The translations under genes were made by a program, and so were the position numbers. The notes beneath the pieces are model-generated. The model was not told the DNA's origin and did not search any database. It saw only the letters and a program-made list of their open reading frames with translations. A DNA stretch of 64,000 nucleotides from JAVWHX01 sp036639875 (GTDB taxonomy: Bacteria > Bacillota_I > Bacilli_A > Erysipelotrichales > Coprobacillaceae): assembly GCA_036639875.1 (NCBI GenBank), contig JAVWHX010000001.1, positions 62,001-126,000 of the forward strand, written 5' to 3'. Positions 53,744 to 62,964 of the stretch are shown here, piece after piece (position 1 is the first letter of the stretch; every line of letters starts with the position of its first letter).

Positions 53744-55717
53744 CTAACCAACATCTTTATCATTTTTTCTTAGGCTGTTTAATTTTTCTATAATTCGTTT
53801 TCTAAAAACGATTCCTAATACAATAACAACTACTCCTATTCCAATTCCAATATATAAATAAATATTATTATTTCTTGTAATATTTGTTGAGAGTTCTTCT
53901 TTATTCTTTTCCTCTTCTGGCTCATTTTGTTCTTCATTATTTTCTATGTTTTTTGTTGGATCACTTTGGTTGCCTAGTGTTGAAGTACTGTCTTTAACAA
54001 TTGAAGAGGTTTTTGCCTTTTGTTTAGAAATGATGTATTTACTATTGTGTGTTATATAAAATTGATAAAAGCCATCACTTGTAATATCAATCTTTTCAGC
54101 AATTGTTTCTAACCCATCATCATTATAATGATAAACATATAAATCGCTATCTCCAATATAATTTCTAAAAGTATAATCAGCCTTTATCTTAATCTGTGTT
54201 TTTCCTGGCAACAAGCCATTTGATGCAAATTCAATAACCATTCCTTTAGAGCCTTCAGTAAAGCATTCAATCAATGTCCTATTATCAAACTCATCAAATG
54301 CATATATCTTAACACTTGTATTAATTTTCTTAATTGGATTTTTAATATCGGAACCTTTAAAAATCCATTGTATTCCATCATTAACAAGAATAAGAGTTTT
54401 ATTTGTTCCCTTGATGTTTGAAAAAGCTTTTTCATCAATGATATGATTTTTTGTACAATCAACAGTTATAACAGAATCATTTTTTGCAGAACTTATTGTA
54501 TCAAGATAATCATCCTTCATAGTCCCTGTTGATACATCACTAACAATTGCTTTTTTTAATTTAAATTCTTTCTTTTCAATTTTGATATCACCACCAACAC
54601 CATATATTGAGTATTTAGATTTATTTCCTGCCACATCATAAACAGTTATGGAATCAATATAAAACGTAGCTTCAGGATAATATTGATTGAATACACAATC
54701 AGCTACAAATTTTCCATTTATAGCTGGAGCATATGCTATAACTCCTGCATCAGTTATCAATTTATCATTTTTATCATATCCTTTAAAATAAGCTTGTACT
54801 TTAGAAACACCAGAAATATCATCACTGACATCAAACAAAAATTTCATTGAACCAGGTGCTAAAACATCAGTTGGGTTGTACGAATACCCATTTAATACAG
54901 GTGCTTTTGTATCACTCACTCCATTTGTAACTGTTACATCTATATTCTTATTAATGCGGACACTTGAATCAACATGCGTAATGTTTTCTGGATTATAAGA
55001 AACCCATGTTTGGTTCTTAGCTTCGTCGGTCAATACTATATAAATCAACTTTATTGGTTTATACTTTGCACCTTCTGGCACATCTATAATTGCCTTATAT
55101 GTATTAGAAGAAATATATTCACCAGTAAAACTTATTTCATTACCTGCTATATCATAAGAGACTTGGACATGTAATTTTGAAGTCATATTATCAGATGCTT
55201 TCACTGTTACATAAAATTGACCTGGGGCAGATACTGATTTTTTTGATACAGAAACATCTTTGAAGATTGGTGCCGCAGTATCATAATTTTTGTTTTCTAA
55301 AACTGTAAAATTGATATTTGAAAAATTCACTGATGTATCTGAAGAATAATAAATATTTCTTTTACCTGATTTATCCCAAATTTGAATTGCTGTAGCTTTC
55401 CAATCTCCAGCTAAAGTTTTTTCTGGCAATTTATATGAGCTAGAGAATTTATTAGAAGAAGACGTATTTTCAAATTCAATAGAGATTAGTTTTGAATGAT
55501 TAGTACTTAACTCATACTCAATCATAACTTTTTGCAAGCCTGTTAAATCATCATCTCCAGTAACATTAAAAGTAATATTCTCTCCTCCAGATAATGTCTT
55601 TTTATTTATTGAAATCGCTGTTAATGTTGGAGGATTATTATCTTCCAAACCTTTTACATTCAAAAATGTCGATAATATAATTATAAAACTTAATATGATT
55701 ACTAAAACTTTCTTCAT
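53744..55717 (-). CDS. Secreted, membrane-anchored protein with Ig-like repeats
   Basis: 657 residues. N-terminal signal peptide MKKVLVIILSFIIILS. Three Ig-like modules follow, beginning NPPTLTAISINKKTLSGGEN, TAAPIFKDVSVSKKSVSAPG and TKAPVLNGYSYNPTDVLAPG, each with a conserved Asp-rich start. A low-complexity Glu/Asn-rich stretch precedes a C-terminal helix IYLYIGIGIGVVVIVLGIVF and a basic tail. There is no LPxTG, so it is probably held by this helix. GGGGAG lies eight bases before the chosen ATG. Such proteins bind host or wall glycans, but no ligand can be named. Confidence 0.72.
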   Translation of the reverse strand: MKKVLVIILSFIIILSTFLNVKGLEDNNPPTLTAISINKKTLSGGENITFNVTGDDDLTGLQKVMIEYELSTNHSKLISIEFENTSSSNKFSSSYKLPEKTLAGDWKATAIQIWDKSGKRNIYYSSDTSVNFSNINFTVLENKNYDTAAPIFKDVSVSKKSVSAPGQFYVTVKASDNMTSKLHVQVSYDIAGNEISFTGEYISSNTYKAIIDVPEGAKYKPIKLIYIVLTDEAKNQTWVSYNPENITHVDSSVRINKNIDVTVTNGVSDTKAPVLNGYSYNPTDVLAPGSMKFLFDVSDDISGVSKVQAYFKGYDKNDKLITDAGVIAYAPAINGKFVADCVFNQYYPEATFYIDSITVYDVAGNKSKYSIYGVGGDIKIEKKEFKLKKAIVSDVSTGTMKDDYLDTISSAKNDSVITVDCTKNHIIDEKAFSNIKGTNKTLILVNDGIQWIFKGSDIKNPIKKINTSVKIYAFDEFDNRTLIECFTEGSKGMVIEFASNGLLPGKTQIKIKADYTFRNYIGDSDLYVYHYNDDGLETIAEKIDITSDGFYQFYITHNSKYIISKQKAKTSSIVKDSTSTLGNQSDPTKNIENNEEQNEPEEEKNKEELSTNITRNNNIYLYIGIGIGVVVIVLGIVFRKRIIEKLNSLRKNDKDVG

Positions 55718-55873
55718 ATAGTTCACTCCCCTTATATACTTATTATAACAATTAAAATATATAGTCGCAATTTGTATCAAACAAATTTTGTTTTTTTATA
55801 AAATATATGAAAACAGTCTTTTCATTCACAAACAATCCTAATAAATACAATGTCTTATCTCTATCCTATTTAC

Positions 55874-55930
55874 ATAAAAAAACTGATAAATCATAAATTT
55901 TCATTGACTTATAATTATCAGTTTTTAAAT
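55874..55930 (-). terminator. Terminator downstream of the PadR-DUF1048 operon
   Basis: AAAACTGATAA (55879-55889) and TTATCAGTTTT (55915-55925) form an 11-bp stem; the minus strand continues with T7. No gene was found in the surrounding 55781-55974. Confidence 0.7.
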
Positions 55931-55974
55931 ACTTGCTATATGAAATGAGTATAAGCTATATAGATCACACTCTT

Positions 55975-56331
55975 TTATTTGTTTAATTTTTTATGAATAT
56001 CTTGATTAAGCTTTATACGCCAATTTTCTGTATAAGTAGAGGCACTTCGTAATAGATCTTCACAAAAAGCAGCGACATCATCTCCAGTAACTTCTAAAAC
56101 ATCTTTTCCTTCAGCAGCATTTTGTTCAAATAATTCAATAAGTCCATAATGAATTTCCATCATATCGTATCCTGCACCTGATGCAAACATCCACATATGC
56201 TCTTGAATCTTTTTAAATACATATTGATAATCTTCAGGAAGCTTATCAACTCTTTTCATTGCTTCTTTATATTCACGTTTGCTTTCAATCATCTTCTTTA
56301 TATTTAAATAATTATCAAAAAATTCATTCAT
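55975..56331 (-). CDS. DUF1048 family protein
   Basis: 118 residues, mostly helical, with KKMIESKREYKEAMKRVDKLPEDYQYVFKKIQEHMWMF and FCEDLLRSASTYTENWRIKLN, the DUF1048 pattern. Function unknown; members usually accompany a PadR regulator, as here one base downstream of it. Together they form a two-gene unit. Confidence 0.8.
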   Translation of the reverse strand: MNEFFDNYLNIKKMIESKREYKEAMKRVDKLPEDYQYVFKKIQEHMWMFASGAGYDMMEIHYGLIELFEQNAAEGKDVLEVTGDDVAAFCEDLLRSASTYTENWRIKLNQDIHKKLNK

Positions 56332-56332
56332 T

Positions 56333-56656
56333 TTATTGACTCTCCTTTAATTGTTTGATTTTTTCTTCAACAAAATTCCATTTTTCCCAAAATAAAGATA
56401 ACTCTTTCTTTCCATCCTCATTAAGTATAAAGAACTTTCTTGGTGGTCCCATCACTGATGGTTTCTTTGTAATATTGACAAGTTTATTTTTTTCTAATCT
56501 TAATAAAATAGTATACACAGTTCCATCAACAACATCATTAAATCCTAATGCATTGAGTTTACGTGTGATTTCATAACCATAAGTCTCTTCATGACTAATA
56601 ATCTCAAGAACACATCCTTCTAAAACACCTTTTAGCATCTCTGTTAAATTATCCAA
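56333..56656 (-). CDS. PadR-family transcriptional regulator
   Basis: The winged-helix segment VLEGCVLEIISHEETYGYEITRKLNALGFNDVVDGTVYTILLRLEKN is PadR-type. The likely start is the TTG at 56656 (giving LDNLTEMLKG as the protein start, read as fMet), because AAGGAGAGG lies nine bases upstream and homologous PadR proteins begin at this point; an in-frame ATA at 56698 and an ATG at 56638 are alternatives. It precedes the DUF1048 gene by one base and probably represses the pair. Confidence 0.75.
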   Translation of the reverse strand: MDNLTEMLKGVLEGCVLEIISHEETYGYEITRKLNALGFNDVVDGTVYTILLRLEKNKLVNITKKPSVMGPPRKFFILNEDGKKELSLFWEKWNFVEEKIKQLKESQ

Positions 56657-56751
56657 GCATATCTTCCTCTCCTTAGCAGCGACAATACTCTGTATCACTT
56701 ACTACTGCTATATAGTATCACTGAATAGCAATGATGTCAACATCTTATGCA

Positions 56752-56786
56752 TAAAAAAACAGCATGGCTACATACCATACTGTTTA
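56752..56786 (-). terminator. Terminator after the GH1 gene at 56791
   Basis: AACAGCATGG and CCATACTGTT pair with one mismatch; the minus strand continues TTTTTTTATG. Confidence 0.65.
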
Positions 56787-56790
56787 ACTA

Positions 56791-58188
56791 TTATTCAAAT
56801 TCGTTTGTTTTTGCAACTTCTCTAATCCAAGCTGCTGATTTCTTTTCTTGACGTTTATATCCATCATCAAGACATACTCTTACAAATCCATAACGGTTCT
56901 TAAATGCATTACACCAAGACCAGTTATCGATTGCTCCCCAATAATGATATCCAAGACAATTTGCCCCATCTTCAATAGATTTAGCAATCCATTCTAAATG
57001 ATCTCTTACAAATTCAATACGATAATCATCTTGAATAGTTCCATCTTCATAGAATTTATCTTCTCCTTCTACACCCATTCCATTTTCTGAAATAAAGAAA
57101 GGTAAATCAGGACATTCTTTTTTGATTTTCATACCAAAGTCGTAAATACCCTTTGGATAAATTTCCCAACCACGATGAACATTCATTTTTCTTTCTGGCC
57201 AGATATATGGTTTTGCAATACATGGTAAACCATTTTCATCAAATTGTTGATCTGGTGCTTGTACACGTGTTGGTTGATAATAGTTAAATCCTAACCAATC
57301 TACTTTTCCTTCTGCCAAGATTGCTTCATCACCTGGTTGTTGAATGATTTCTACTTTCCATTCATTTTGAACAGTATCTAATACATCTTGTGGTAAATGT
57401 CCATGAGCTACAACATCTAACCACCATCTGTTATGTAAACCATCAGTCATACGAACTGCTTCTAAATCCTCAGGTGTTGGATTTTCTTTTGTATATGGAG
57501 GTGCAAAACAGTTAATCATACCAATCTTAGCCCCTTCACATAACTTTCCTGCTTTTTGAAGTTTTCTAAAATTATGAACTGCTAAACAGTGAGCAATCGT
57601 AATATGATATTGAACATTAATAGATTGCTTAAAATCATGTAAATATGGATACCAAGCTCCATGTAAATATTGTTGTTCAGGTTCAACAATTGGTTCATTG
57701 AAAGTAAACCAATATTTTACCTTCATACCAAATTCTTCCATAGCTTTTCTTACGAAGTTTGCATAAGCATCAACAACTTCACGATTTTGCCAACCACCAC
57801 GTTTAATTAAATATTCTGGCATATCAAAATGATACATATTCATATAAATATCAATACCATTTTCATTAGCACAATCAATTAACTTATGATACCAAGCAGC
57901 TCCTTCAGGATTAATGTTTCCATCTTGATCTAATAATCTTGTCCATTGCATTGATGTTCTAAAAGACTTGAAATTCATACTCTTTAATAACTTAATATCT
58001 TCTTCATATCTATGATACATATCATTTCCAACATATGATCCTACTCTATTGTGGAAAGCACTAATTTCCATATCTGAATACATATCCCAATATGAACGAA
58101 GTCTTCCACCAACATTCCAGCTTCCTTCAGTTTGTGGTCCAGACATAGCTGCACCAAAGAAAAAATCTTTAGGTAATTTTATTGTCAT
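56791..58188 (-). CDS. 6-phospho-beta-glucosidase/galactosidase, GH1
   Basis: 465 residues. FFFGAAMSGPQTEGSW at the N-terminus, acid/base Glu at about residue 165 in FTFNEP, and nucleophile Glu at about residue 369 in FISENGMG. The C-terminal SWCNAFKNRYGFVRV gives the Ser-x-Lys-x-Tyr pattern of phospho-glycosidases. Unlike the first GH1 protein, the NEP motif is standard. It diverges from the RpiR-type gene, whose half-sites lie between. The sugar phosphate handled is not known. An AGGAGG-like site lies just upstream. Confidence 0.9.
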   Translation of the reverse strand: MTIKLPKDFFFGAAMSGPQTEGSWNVGGRLRSYWDMYSDMEISAFHNRVGSYVGNDMYHRYEEDIKLLKSMNFKSFRTSMQWTRLLDQDGNINPEGAAWYHKLIDCANENGIDIYMNMYHFDMPEYLIKRGGWQNREVVDAYANFVRKAMEEFGMKVKYWFTFNEPIVEPEQQYLHGAWYPYLHDFKQSINVQYHITIAHCLAVHNFRKLQKAGKLCEGAKIGMINCFAPPYTKENPTPEDLEAVRMTDGLHNRWWLDVVAHGHLPQDVLDTVQNEWKVEIIQQPGDEAILAEGKVDWLGFNYYQPTRVQAPDQQFDENGLPCIAKPYIWPERKMNVHRGWEIYPKGIYDFGMKIKKECPDLPFFISENGMGVEGEDKFYEDGTIQDDYRIEFVRDHLEWIAKSIEDGANCLGYHYWGAIDNWSWCNAFKNRYGFVRVCLDDGYKRQEKKSAAWIREVAKTNEFE

Positions 58189-58257
58189 TATTATTCCTCC
58201 TTATTTTACAACTCTATTATATGGTAAAAAAAGCAATGGGTAAACAACTATTGAATA

Positions 58258-58316
58258 GTTTCAAAATAATTTCATTATCATTTCATAATTTCTTACTTTT
58301 ATGAAAAATAGTTTCA
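58258..58316. promoter_or_regulatory. Clustered TTTCA half-sites between GH1 and RpiR genes
   Basis: GTTTCA at 58258-58263 and 58311-58316, ATTTCA near 58270 and 58280, and the dyad TTTCATAA (58281-58288) / TTATGAAA (58299-58306). A TATAAT at 58320-58325 serves the + gene. The arms match those upstream of the GH1 gene at 44437. Confidence 0.6.
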
Positions 58317-58342
58317 TGGTATAATAAATCCAGGTGATAAAA

Positions 58343-59218
58343 ATGAGTATAATGACACAATTAGAATTTGAATTAGATTTCTCATCATCAGAAAAAGAAA
58401 TCGCTAAATATATCTTAAATCATGGTGATAATGTTTTAAGCATGTCCGTCAAAGAATTAGCTAAACATACATATACTTCTCCAGCAACAATTGTTCGATT
58501 ATGTAAAAAAATCGGATTAGAGGGATATAATGATTTCAAAATTAAATATTCGGCAGAACTTCAGTATGATTTACATCATAATGATCGGATTGATGTTAAT
58601 TTTCCTTTTACTGAAGATGATTCACAAACATTGATTAGTCGTAAGATAGCTTCTTTATCACAAGAAGTTATCTCTGAAACAACTAAACTTATTAATTTTG
58701 ATCAACTTGATAAAATAGTGAATCTTATATATCAATATCACGATATTGATATATATGGTTCTGGTAATTCATTACTTGCTGCCATGTCATTTCAACATAA
58801 AATGATGCGTATTCAACGAAGTATTAATATTAAGTTTTTACACGGAGAACAAGTTTTTCAATCGTATAATGCAAGTCCTAAACGATTATCGATTATTATT
58901 TCTTATTCAGGAGAAACATATGATCTTATTCAAATTGCTCAAACAGTAAAAGAAAAGAATTCTCCTTTAATTGTTTTAACTTCAATTGGAGATAATCATT
59001 TATCTCATTATGCAGATTATATTCTCAACTTTGGTTCACGTGAAAAAGTCTTTACAAAGATTGCTCCATTTGCTTCTCAAACATCAATGGAATACTTGAT
59101 GAATGTTATATTCTCTTGTATATTTCAAAAAGATTATGATGAAAACATTCAAAATAAAATTAGTTATGATAAGAAAAACGATGCTAGACATCCTCGTTCT
59201 AGTCCAGTTAGTGATTAA
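58343..59218 (+). CDS. RpiR/MurR-family transcriptional regulator
   Basis: 291 residues. N-terminal HTH_6 (FELDFSSSEKEIAKYILNHG, then VKELAKHTYTSPATIVRLCKKIG) and a C-terminal SIS domain binding sugar phosphates (YGSGNSLLAAMSFQHKMMR, ISYSGETYDLIQIA, VLTSIGDNHLSHYADY). The ATG at 58343 is six bases after AGGTG; GTG at 58334 is alternative. It probably controls the divergent GH1 gene through the TTTCATAA repeats and may also act at 44523. Confidence 0.88.
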   Translation: MSIMTQLEFELDFSSSEKEIAKYILNHGDNVLSMSVKELAKHTYTSPATIVRLCKKIGLEGYNDFKIKYSAELQYDLHHNDRIDVNFPFTEDDSQTLISRKIASLSQEVISETTKLINFDQLDKIVNLIYQYHDIDIYGSGNSLLAAMSFQHKMMRIQRSINIKFLHGEQVFQSYNASPKRLSIIISYSGETYDLIQIAQTVKEKNSPLIVLTSIGDNHLSHYADYILNFGSREKVFTKIAPFASQTSMEYLMNVIFSCIFQKDYDENIQNKISYDKKNDARHPRSSPVSD

Positions 59219-59252
59219 AAAAGAAGTGTAGTTTTTTACACTTCTTTTCTTT
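59219..59252 (+). terminator. Terminator after the RpiR-type gene
   Basis: AAGAAGTGTA (59221-59230) and TACACTTCTT (59237-59246) pair and are followed by TTCTTT. Confidence 0.8.
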
Positions 59253-59262
59253 AGGAGAAAAA

Positions 59263-60660
59263 CTATATATATTCATCAGCATTTGATGATGTTTGACCAG
59301 TTGAAACTTTTAACTCTTGAAGAGAAGATTCGTTAATACTAAAGTTAGCTAATATCGCTGGTTTAATTTCTTCATTCTTAGTTATTGTTTTATAACCAGG
59401 ATTATATAAGTATCTCATCGACCAAGTTTCTTCTTCACTATAAGTAGATTTCGGATTTTTAATATAATAAGCAATATATTTAACATCATCAGGATTATTT
59501 TTATCTATAAAATTTTGAGTTGTTTGTTTATATACTGCAATAACATGAGTTGCTTTCAATTTACTTGTAGCAAAATACATAGAATCAAACTCAACAGTCC
59601 TTTTGATAGCACTATTCGTTGTTGAATAATTCTGAGCTTTTTTATCAACATCACTTTTCATGTTTTCAAGTAGTTCTTGTGGTATTTGTGAGCTATCTGT
59701 ATATACTTTTATCAAACCAGAAACTTCTACCTCAACTGTATCATTTGTTATTCTAATATTATTTCTATCAGCATCACTTTGAGAATATTTAGCAATAACA
59801 GTTACTTTCTGGCCATTAGACAATTCCCCATTTTCAACCTCATCAGTTTCCACCATTTGATAATCAACACTCTCTAAAAAATCCTTGATATTATGATTAT
59901 TTCCTTGATAATCACTGAGTGCAGTAATTAATGCTTTACCACTACCATCGGTACCTAAGCATGATAATTCAACACTCTCAACAAGATTAATTTTAGTGAT
60001 TTGGAAAAATGTTCGATAAATATAATAACCTCCACCACAAACAAAAATCAATGACATAACAATTCCAAAAACAATAAAGATATTCTTATTACTTTTTCTA
60101 GGAGGTAATTGTAATGAATTCTCATTATTGATAACTTGATGAAGAGTATTTTCTTGAACAGAAAGACTTTTCAAATAACAATTATGTATCTTTGGGACAA
60201 TCATTATTTTATGCATATCTAAACATAAAATCAATGAATAAAGTCCTGTTAAATAAGCAAAGTAAAATGACCAATTATATATCCTCATACTAGAACTTAT
60301 TAGCCCAATATATTGAACATTTGAAGAAGAACTTCCAAAATTCAGATTCTTTAATAATGAAAGCATAAACTGTATTCCAAACAATCCTAATATTGACATT
60401 ACGATTGAAATAATAGCTAAAACTAAAATTGTTGAATCCTTAGCTTTGTGAGAATAATAATAAAAAGATCCCAAACATATAAAAATTGCTAGTAACAAAC
60501 TAACAAATACTCCAACTATTAAAGCAAAATTAAAGAAAGGATGAACTCCTAAAAATATTTTTACGCCTATATTTAAAAACAAATAATAAACACCTACAAA
60601 AATTCCTAAATAAACTAATAAATTCCTTTTTAAAAAACCATTACTAGAAACTGAACTCAT
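59263..60660 (-). CDS. Membrane protein with extracellular beta domains, unknown function
   Basis: 465 residues. Four hydrophobic segments in the first 160 residues (including LLVYLGIFVGVYYLFLNIGV and IVMSILGLFGIQFMLSLL) then a further helix near residues 195-215 and an extracellular-type region of 250 residues, with LVESVELSCLGTDGSGKALI and GQKVTVIAKYSQSDADRN. That region resembles stalk domains of Firmicute TcaA/YvbJ-like wall proteins, but not closely. A Gly-rich GGGG site is eleven bases before the ATG, which is longer than usual. Function unknown. Confidence 0.6.
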   Translation of the reverse strand: MSSVSSNGFLKRNLLVYLGIFVGVYYLFLNIGVKIFLGVHPFFNFALIVGVFVSLLLAIFICLGSFYYYSHKAKDSTILVLAIISIVMSILGLFGIQFMLSLLKNLNFGSSSSNVQYIGLISSSMRIYNWSFYFAYLTGLYSLILCLDMHKIMIVPKIHNCYLKSLSVQENTLHQVINNENSLQLPPRKSNKNIFIVFGIVMSLIFVCGGGYYIYRTFFQITKINLVESVELSCLGTDGSGKALITALSDYQGNNHNIKDFLESVDYQMVETDEVENGELSNGQKVTVIAKYSQSDADRNNIRITNDTVEVEVSGLIKVYTDSSQIPQELLENMKSDVDKKAQNYSTTNSAIKRTVEFDSMYFATSKLKATHVIAVYKQTTQNFIDKNNPDDVKYIAYYIKNPKSTYSEEETWSMRYLYNPGYKTITKNEEIKPAILANFSINESSLQELKVSTGQTSSNADEYI

Positions 60661-60726
60661 TTCGACAATATCCCCCTTTTTAATTATTCTATCAAAAAAA
60701 AGTCATAAATATGGTCACACCAAGAC

Positions 60727-60757
60727 ATAAAAAAACATATAACATATGAGTTATAAG
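60727..60757 (-). terminator. Terminator after the SPL-family radical SAM gene
   Basis: TATAAC and GTTATA pair across a six-base loop and are followed by TGTTTTTTT on the minus strand. Confidence 0.6.
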
Positions 60758-60762
60758 CTTTG

Positions 60763-61650
60763 TTAAAATAAACTTAATTGTTCATTTTTAGGTTTTTCAG
60801 TTTTATATGCTTTTATAATATCTTCCATTCTGTATAACAATCCATATTTCTTACACTCTTTTTCAAATATATATCTGATATGACTTATATTTTTTGATTT
60901 ACATAAATACTTTTGCCCATAACGTTTGTTATATTTATCTTTTAATCCTGGAAATGACTTATCTAATTGTTCATAAAAATATTCTCTTTGTCCATCTCGC
61001 AAACTTACTCCAAAGAAGCAGTTTACAAACTTAGCACCTGCTTCATATGATAATCTCACAATTTCTTTTATATTCTCATCATTATCAGTAATAAATGGAA
61101 GAACAGGATGAAGCAGAACTCCTGTAAAAATACCAGCATCACTGATTTTTTTAATAGCAGCAAATCTCTTTGATGATACACATACATGAGGTTCTATAAT
61201 TGAAGATAAATGATCATCAGCACATGTTATTGACATCTTGACTATGACATCATTATATTTTTTTATATCTAAAAATAAATCAATATCTCTTACAACCAAA
61301 TCACTCTTTGTCTCTAAAGAAACCCCAAAATGATAATCTCTCAGCAACATCAATGATTGTCTAGTTACCTGTTGTATTTCTTCAAAACGATTATAACTAT
61401 CACTCATTGCTCCAATCCCAACAACACCTTTAAATTTTTTACTTCTTAATTGTTGAGCTAATATTTCAATCGCATTCTCTTTTAACTTTACTGTATCAAA
61501 ATCATAGTTTTGATAACAATCACTACGACTATCACAATAAATACAACCATGATGACATCCCCGATATAAATTCATATTATATTCATTGCCAAACCATGCA
61601 TCAGGATATTTCGTTTTCGTTAAAATTGTTTTTGCTTGTATTGTTTGCAT
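60763..61650 (-). CDS. SPL-family radical SAM protein with C-terminal QLSLF
   Basis: 295 residues. Radical SAM Cys triad in YRGCHHGCIYCDS (Cys32, Cys36, Cys39), then IGAMSDSYNRFEEIQ, SLETKSDLVVRDIDL and SITCADDHLSSIIEPH, the same framework as the gene at 40795. It differs by a C-terminal extension ending PKNEQLSLF. QL(S/D)LF is the pentapeptide by which many DNA repair and replication proteins bind the beta sliding clamp, so this one may act at replicating or damaged DNA. The substrate is unknown. Not operonic with its neighbours. Confidence 0.82.
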   Translation of the reverse strand: MQTIQAKTILTKTKYPDAWFGNEYNMNLYRGCHHGCIYCDSRSDCYQNYDFDTVKLKENAIEILAQQLRSKKFKGVVGIGAMSDSYNRFEEIQQVTRQSLMLLRDYHFGVSLETKSDLVVRDIDLFLDIKKYNDVIVKMSITCADDHLSSIIEPHVCVSSKRFAAIKKISDAGIFTGVLLHPVLPFITDNDENIKEIVRLSYEAGAKFVNCFFGVSLRDGQREYFYEQLDKSFPGLKDKYNKRYGQKYLCKSKNISHIRYIFEKECKKYGLLYRMEDIIKAYKTEKPKNEQLSLF

Positions 61651-61684
61651 ATAATCACCTTGTTATATTATAAATGATAAAAAC

Positions 61685-61708
61685 AAAAAAAGAAACACTA
61701 AGGTTTCT
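61685..61708 (-). terminator. Terminator after the SRPBCC gene
   Basis: AGAAAC (61691-61696) and GTTTCT (61703-61708) pair, with T7G then TTTTT on the minus strand. Confidence 0.65.
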
Positions 61709-62105
61709 ATCTTTGTAATGCTTTCTTTAAATCTTGAATATAACTTTTTTGTTGTTTACGTATATAGGGTTTAGCCATTAAATTCATAACCATCTTCTTA
61801 ACTTCAATAGATTCAATCAATTCAATATGAACCAACTGATTCTCCAAAACCTTAAACTTTCCAATCCAATGCCCCTCAATATTGTCATTCTTAATATCAA
61901 ACTCATAAACTTCATTCATAACTTTACAAGTAATTGTGAATTCAGTACGATATCCAGATTTATCATATTCAATAAAGTGATTATCATCAACAACTTCAAT
62001 TCTTTCAATATCACTTCTCCATAATTGATTATCTAAATTGGTTATAAGATCCCATACTTCATTTATAGAATTCTGAAAAGTTTCTTCTATTTTTACGATA
62101 TGCAT
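61707..62105 (-). CDS. SRPBCC-family (START-like) protein
   Basis: 132 residues beginning MHIVKIEETFQNSINEVWDLITNLDN, the N-terminal helix-strand of the SRPBCC/polyketide-cyclase fold, with the long C-terminal helix MAKPYIRKQQKSYIQDLKKALQ closing the cavity. It probably binds a hydrophobic ligand. The start at 62105 follows GGGACAAT; an in-frame ATG at 62123 lacks a site. No partner gene is apparent. Confidence 0.75.
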   Translation of the reverse strand: MHIVKIEETFQNSINEVWDLITNLDNQLWRSDIERIEVVDDNHFIEYDKSGYRTEFTITCKVMNEVYEFDIKNDNIEGHWIGKFKVLENQLVHIELIESIEVKKMVMNLMAKPYIRKQQKSYIQDLKKALQR

Positions 62106-62146
62106 ATTGTCCCATCCCTTCATATAGGATATTATAGCATATTATT

Positions 62147-62374
62147 TTAAAATAAACTTATAATTTGTATACCATTATTAAAATTAACACCAACATGAAA
62201 ATTATCATTTTTATCAAAATAAATAATCTGATACCATCGATGTTCTCCATCTTCTTTAATATAATCAGAACTATCATTCATTAACATCCCAATACCTGAT
62301 AATAAAATTCCTATAACTAATAAAAGACTTGCAAAGAACAAAGTTAACTTATGAACACTCTTTGATTTTAACAT
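62147..62374 (-). CDS. Small membrane protein, third gene of a PadR-DUF1700 unit
   Basis: 75 residues with one N-terminal transmembrane helix (FFASLLLVIGILLSGIGMLM) and a short extracellular part. It overlaps the DUF1700 gene by seven bases. In many Firmicutes the third gene encodes a DUF4097 adhesin-like protein several times longer; only the anchor and about 45 further residues are present here. It may be truncated or a different small protein. The frame has no disruptions. Confidence 0.6.
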   Translation of the reverse strand: MLKSKSVHKLTLFFASLLLVIGILLSGIGMLMNDSSDYIKEDGEHRWYQIIYFDKNDNFHVGVNFNNGIQIISLF

Positions 62375-62964
62375 ATTGCTCCCACCTTTCTAAACACATC
62401 TATAAGCCATTGTTTAACATTTTCATTAACATTCTTTGTTATTTTCATAATACGTCCATAAACAATATAAGTAAGGTAAATACCAATAATTGACATTGCA
62501 CCCATTAATGCACTAACACCAAGCTGCGTTAAAGCTAATGAAATTGATTCAGTAAATAATATCATTGAACCAAAGATTCCTATAACAAAAGCTATAAAAC
62601 CACTAATTCCAAATGCAACTGTTACTATAGGCACACACCAAAGTAGAATGTAAAATGATAATATTAAACATGCTGCTGCTGCTAATAAAGATCCCCATAA
62701 TGGAAAACCTAAGATCAATAAAATAGAAACAGATATTGACGTTGATTTCTTCATCTTTTTAATCTCAATAACTTCTTGTCCATTAATATTAGCAAGTATT
62801 TCTTGCATACTCCCTAATCTAGATACAGCTTCACTTTCTTCAATTCCATCTTCTACTAAATCATCAATCATCTCTTCATAATAAGTAATAGATTGACAGA
62901 CAGTTTCATAAGATTCGTTTTTTAATTCTTTTTTTAACTTCTCTATAAATTCTTGTTTTGTCAT
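62368..62964 (-). CDS. DUF1700 membrane protein
   Basis: 198 residues. N-terminal DUF1700 segment TKQEFIEKLKKELKNESYETVCQSITYYEEMIDDLVEDG, SEAVSRLGSMQEILANI, then two or three long hydrophobic hairpins (about residues 75-170). Members form operons with PadR regulators and DUF4097 proteins. It overlaps the PadR gene by four bases (ATGA) and the following small gene by seven. Molecular role unknown. Confidence 0.85.
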   Translation of the reverse strand: MTKQEFIEKLKKELKNESYETVCQSITYYEEMIDDLVEDGIEESEAVSRLGSMQEILANINGQEVIEIKKMKKSTSISVSILLILGFPLWGSLLAAAACLILSFYILLWCVPIVTVAFGISGFIAFVIGIFGSMILFTESISLALTQLGVSALMGAMSIIGIYLTYIVYGRIMKITKNVNENVKQWLIDVFRKVGAIC

